Shown here: positions 60,890 to 64,000 of the stretch, piece by piece | How the letters are laid out: the number at the start of each line of letters is the position of its first letter | Position numbering within the stretch: the first letter of the stretch is position 1 | Origin: Tragulus kanchil | Lineage: Eukaryota; Chordata; Mammalia; Artiodactyla; Tragulidae | Length of the DNA: 64,000 bases | NCBI GenBank assembly: GCA_022376925.1 | Contig: JAIOJX010000004.1 | Span: 5,208,001 to 5,272,000 of the forward strand | Direction: 5' to 3' | Program-made: the position numbers and the translations under genes | The notes under the pieces: model-generated | Told to the model about the DNA's origin: nothing | The model's input: the letters and a program-made list of their open reading frames with translations, nothing else | Databases searched by the model: none

Positions 60890-61554
60890 TTCCTCATCTG
60901 TAAAATGGTGATAATGCCATATGCCTAGAGTGAAAAGCTGAGACAGGGTTTCTTGAGCAAGTGATTTATTGAGGGTGTATTCTCAGGAGAAGGATTGAGG
61001 GAAGTAGATGTGAAGAAAAAGAGAAAGGCTAAGTGAGGCTGCAGTCTCAGCTGGAGACTTGCTTCAGCCTGATCCCATGGGGCACAAGCTCCATCACAGA
61101 GCTGGCCCCACCTAAAGGTTAGGGGACTGACCTTTGGTTCCCATCCCCCTTAAGTAACTGGGTGTGGATTGCACTTTCGCTATCTGTCACAGAGTGTGAA
61201 GGAAATGGATCGGGGACTCAAGGGGTGCTGAAAGGAGAGATGGAGAGATAAAGGGGAAACCGAGGACTCAAAAGACAAACACATCAATAAATGTATATTT
61301 ACCCTCTCCTTTTTATAGAAAAGGCTGTATCACCATCCTCTTTGTTTTTCCTCTTAGGCATATAACTGGAATTTGTTTCCAAATAATTTAGGGTAAGGGG
61401 CATTGGGCGTGGTGGTGTTTGGCTGGGATACAGATAAGTAATACTAGCCAGTAATTCTTTCCAAACAGGATTGGCTTCACTCCCAGTATCCAACCAAATC
61501 TGTTCTTTTGAACATGAGCAATGGTTATTCTTTTCTGGGGTGGAGGGGGGCGCT
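60890..61554. other. MIR scrap and unassigned sequence
   Basis: 60893-60925 is a MIR phrase ('cctcatctgtaaaatggtga'). The rest is unassigned. Copy at 62013-62671. Confidence 0.45.
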
Positions 61555-61847
61555 GTGCTGGGTTTTTGTTGTTTTGCATGGGTCTTCTCTAGTTGCAGGA
61601 GTGGGGACTATTCTCTAGTTGTAAACAGGCTTCTCACCGCAGCGGCTTCTGTTGGTTCAGAGCACAGGCCCTAAGCACGTGGGCTTCTGCAGCACAGCTC
61701 ACAGGCTCTATAGAGCAGTGGCTCAGTAGTTGTGGTGCACAGGCCTTAGTTGCCCCAGAGCATGTGGGATCCTCCCAGACCAGGGATCGAACCTGTGTCC
61801 CCTACACTGCAGGGGGATTCCCATCCACTAGGAAAGTCCCTTTCACT
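61555..61847 (-). mobile_element. CHR-2-type SINE
   Basis: 'ttctctagttgcaggagtgg', 'gtagttgtggtgcacaggcc', 'agaccagggatcgaacctgt' and 'catccactaggaaagtccc' are reverse-strand CHR-2. Copy at 62672-62964. Confidence 0.88.
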
Positions 61848-61854
61848 TGATACA

Positions 61855-62010
61855 ATGGTCTGTTTTCAGTCCTCTTTCTACATGACCAAGCAGCAGCATT
61901 TGACATAGGCAGTCCCTCATCTCCTTGAACAACTTTCTTCACTTGGCTTCCAGGACACCACCATTCCTGGTTTTCCTCCTGTCTCCGTGACCATGGCTTC
62001 ACAGTTCCTT
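61855..62010 (+). mobile_element. L2 LINE fragment
   Basis: 'cagcagcatttgacataggc', 'actttcttcacttggcttcc' and 'ggttttcctcctgtctccgt' are L2 coding-region phrases. Continues, via the second copy 62972-63127, into 63128-63715. Confidence 0.75.
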
Positions 62011-63127
62011 TCTCTGTAAAATGGTGATAATGCCATATGCCTAGAGTGAAAAGCTGAGACAGGGTTTCTTGAGCAAGTGATTTATTGAGGGTGTATTCTC
62101 AGGAGAAGGATTGAGGGAAGTAGATGTGAAGAAAAAGAGAAAGGCTAAGTGAGGCTGCAGTCTCAGCTGGAGACTTGCTTCAGCCTGATCCCATGGGGCA
62201 CAAGCTCCATCACAGAGCTGGCCCCACCTAAAGGTTAGGGGACTGACCTTTGGTTCCCATCCCCCTTAAGTAACTGGGTGTGGATTGCACTTTCGCTATC
62301 TGTCACAGAGTGTGAAGGAAATGGATCGGGGACTCAAGGGGTGCTGAAAGGAGAGATGGAGAGAAAAAGGGGGAAACCGAGGACTCAAAAGACAAACACA
62401 TCAATAAATGTATATTTACCCTCTCCTTTTTATAGAAAAGGCTGTATCACCATCCTCTTTGTTTTTCCTCTTAGGCATATAACTGGAATTTGTTTCCAAA
62501 TAATTTAGGGTAAGGGGCATTGGGCGTGGTGGTGTTTGGCTGGGATACAGATAAGTAATACTAGCCAGTAATTCTTTCCAAACAGGATTGGCTTCACTCC
62601 CAGTATCCAACCAAATCTGTTCTTTTGAACATGAGCAATGGTTATTCTTTTCTGGGGTGGAGGGGGGCGCTGTGCTGGGTTTTTGTTGTTTTGCATGGGT
62701 CTTCTCTAGTTGCAGGAGTGGGGACTATTCTCTAGTTGTAAACAGGCTTCTCACCGCAGCGGCTTCTGTTGGTTCAGAGCACAGGCCCTAAGCACGTGGG
62801 CTTCTGCAGCACAGCTCACAGGCTCTATAGAGCAGTGGCTCAGTAGTTGTGGTGCACAGGCCTTAGTTGCCCCAGAGCATGTGGGATCCTCCCAGACCAG
62901 GGATCGAACCTGTGTCCCCTACACTGCAGGGGGATTCCCATCCACTAGGAAAGTCCCTTTCACTTGATACAATGGTCTGTTTTCAGTCCTCTTTCTACAT
63001 GACCAAGCAGCAGCATTTGACATAGGCAGTCCCTCATCTCCTTGAACAACTTTCTTCACTTGGCTTCCAGGACACCACCATTCCTGGTTTTCCTCCTGTC
63101 TCCGTGACCATGGCTTCACAGTTCCTT

Positions 63128-63715
63128 CTGCTCATTCGTAATCATCTTTCTGTCCCTGCCCACGCTTGATTTTTGGGTTTCTTCTCGTCTTTATTTGCAC
63201 ACACTTCCTTGATGATATAATCTAATCACTCTATTTAACTACCATCAGTTTGCTGACCTTGACCAAACTCTTGTCTCTGTACTGGACCTCTCTGCTCTCC
63301 ATAACCATCCCAATGGCTACCTAACTTTTCTTTGGATGGCTAACAGGGGCTTCACACACAATAGTCTCCAATTGCTCCCCACTCAAACCTATCCCTGCCA
63401 CTGTTTTTCTGATCTAGTAAAAAGCAACTCTCTTTCCTGCTGCTCAGGCCAAAGTATCTGTCTCCTCTCTCTCATACTCCACTTCCAGTCCAGCGATGTA
63501 TCCAACCTATCATAAAAGCATTTGCAGAAACTGACCACATTCACTGCTGTTGCCCTCATCAAGGCATCACAATCCTATCCTGACTTACTAAAACGGCCTC
63601 CCAACAGATCTTGCTGTTTCTGCCTTTGCCAATATCAATCCACCAGAAAAAGTATCCTCCTATGATGACCACTGTACCCCTATTAGAGAGATCCCTGGAA
63701 AAAAGGCCGCACAAT
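63128..63715 (+). mobile_element. L2 LINE 3' part
   Basis: 'ctgctgctcaggccaaagta', 'ctcatcaaggcatcacaatc' and 'aaacggcctcccaacagatc' follow the L2 3' coding region and 3' end in order. It is old, with many indels. Confidence 0.78.
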
Positions 63716-63751
63716 TTTTAGATAGTTAGGACTCTATCCATCTTATCACTG

Positions 63752-63960
63752 GTGGTGGTTCAGTTCCTGAGTCGGTCTGACTCTTGTGACCCTATGGACT
63801 ATATAGCCTGTCAGGTTCCTCTGTCCATGGGATTTTGTAGGCAAAAATACTGGAGTGGGTTGTCCTTTCCTTCTCCAGGGGATCTTCCCACTCAGGGATC
63901 AAACCTGGGTTTCCTGCATTGCAGGCAGATTCTTTACCGACTGAACCACCAGAGAAGCCC
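63752..63960 (-). mobile_element. Bov-tA SINE
   Basis: 'ggttcagttcctgagtcggt', 'tcctctgtccatgggatttt', 'actggagtgggttgtccttt' and 'accaccagagaagccc' are a full reverse-strand Bov-tA. The 74-codon frame here is repeat-derived. Confidence 0.94.
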
Positions 63961-64000
63961 AACCTTATCATTATGAAGCCCTAGCTAGAATTTAGAGACT

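Larger units (their letters stand above)
60897..63127. repeat. Tandem direct duplication 19 (offset 1116-1117 bp, 2-bp linker)
   Basis: 60897-62010 matches 62013-63127, with one or two single-base differences near 61250/62366. Confidence 0.98.

Overview
The window is mammalian nuclear DNA, almost certainly from a ruminant. It carries BovB (RTE-type) LINE 3' ends, Bov-tA/BovA SINEs and tRNA-Glu-derived CHR-type SINEs together with L1, L2, MIR, MER5, MER20, MLT1 and an endogenous-retrovirus LTR. That combination is diagnostic of Ruminantia; I cannot name the species. The most numerous young SINE has a body and tail I do not know from cattle or sheep, so a less-studied ruminant lineage is possible, but that is inference. 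No intact host gene, rRNA, tRNA or CRISPR array is recognisable. The sequence reads as intergenic or intronic repeat-rich DNA. The only gene-derived sequences are two processed pseudogenes: a NAP1L1 retrocopy near 9.45-10.86 kb and an HNRNPA3 retrocopy near 59.03-60.88 kb. Layout: 0-8 kb holds MIR, MER5-like, Bov-tA and unassigned sequence. 8.2-8.9 kb holds MER20 pieces. 9.4-10.9 kb is the NAP1L1 retrocopy. 11.4-16.7 kb is L1-derived sequence loaded with nested SINE, DNA-transposon and BovB insertions. 17-21 kb is mostly unassigned. 21-30 kb holds young SINEs, an L1 3' end, MER5/MER20, MIR and Bov-tA. 30.5-32.2 kb is a solo LTR, present twice through a duplication. 32-36.4 kb is L1 sequence, including a 5'-truncated L1 with an open ORF2 C-terminus and a probable 3' transduction. 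39.3-41.5 kb is a BovB 3' segment. 42-51 kb holds L1 3' ends, L2-like and MLT1 sequence. 52-56 kb holds young SINEs and an LTR-like repeat. 57-61 kb holds L1/MIR and the HNRNPA3 retrocopy, itself broken by an L1. 61-64 kb holds CHR SINEs, L2 and Bov-tA. The dominant and most unusual signal is structural. Nineteen head-to-tail direct duplications, each about 1.06-1.17 kb, are strung along the window at unrelated sequences. They account for about a third of the bases. Copies are nearly identical, junctions are either seamless with a few bases of microhomology or carry 2-42 bp linkers, and several linkers read as error-laden continuations of the neighbouring true flank. I interpret this as unmerged overlaps between assembly pieces, not biology. 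Collapsing them would shorten the locus by about 20 kb. I found no previously undescribed multi-gene system. The biologically interesting points are the NAP1L1 retrocopy made from an apparently intronically polyadenylated transcript, the L1 3' transduction, the LTR with three YY1-like boxes, and the unfamiliar young SINE family.
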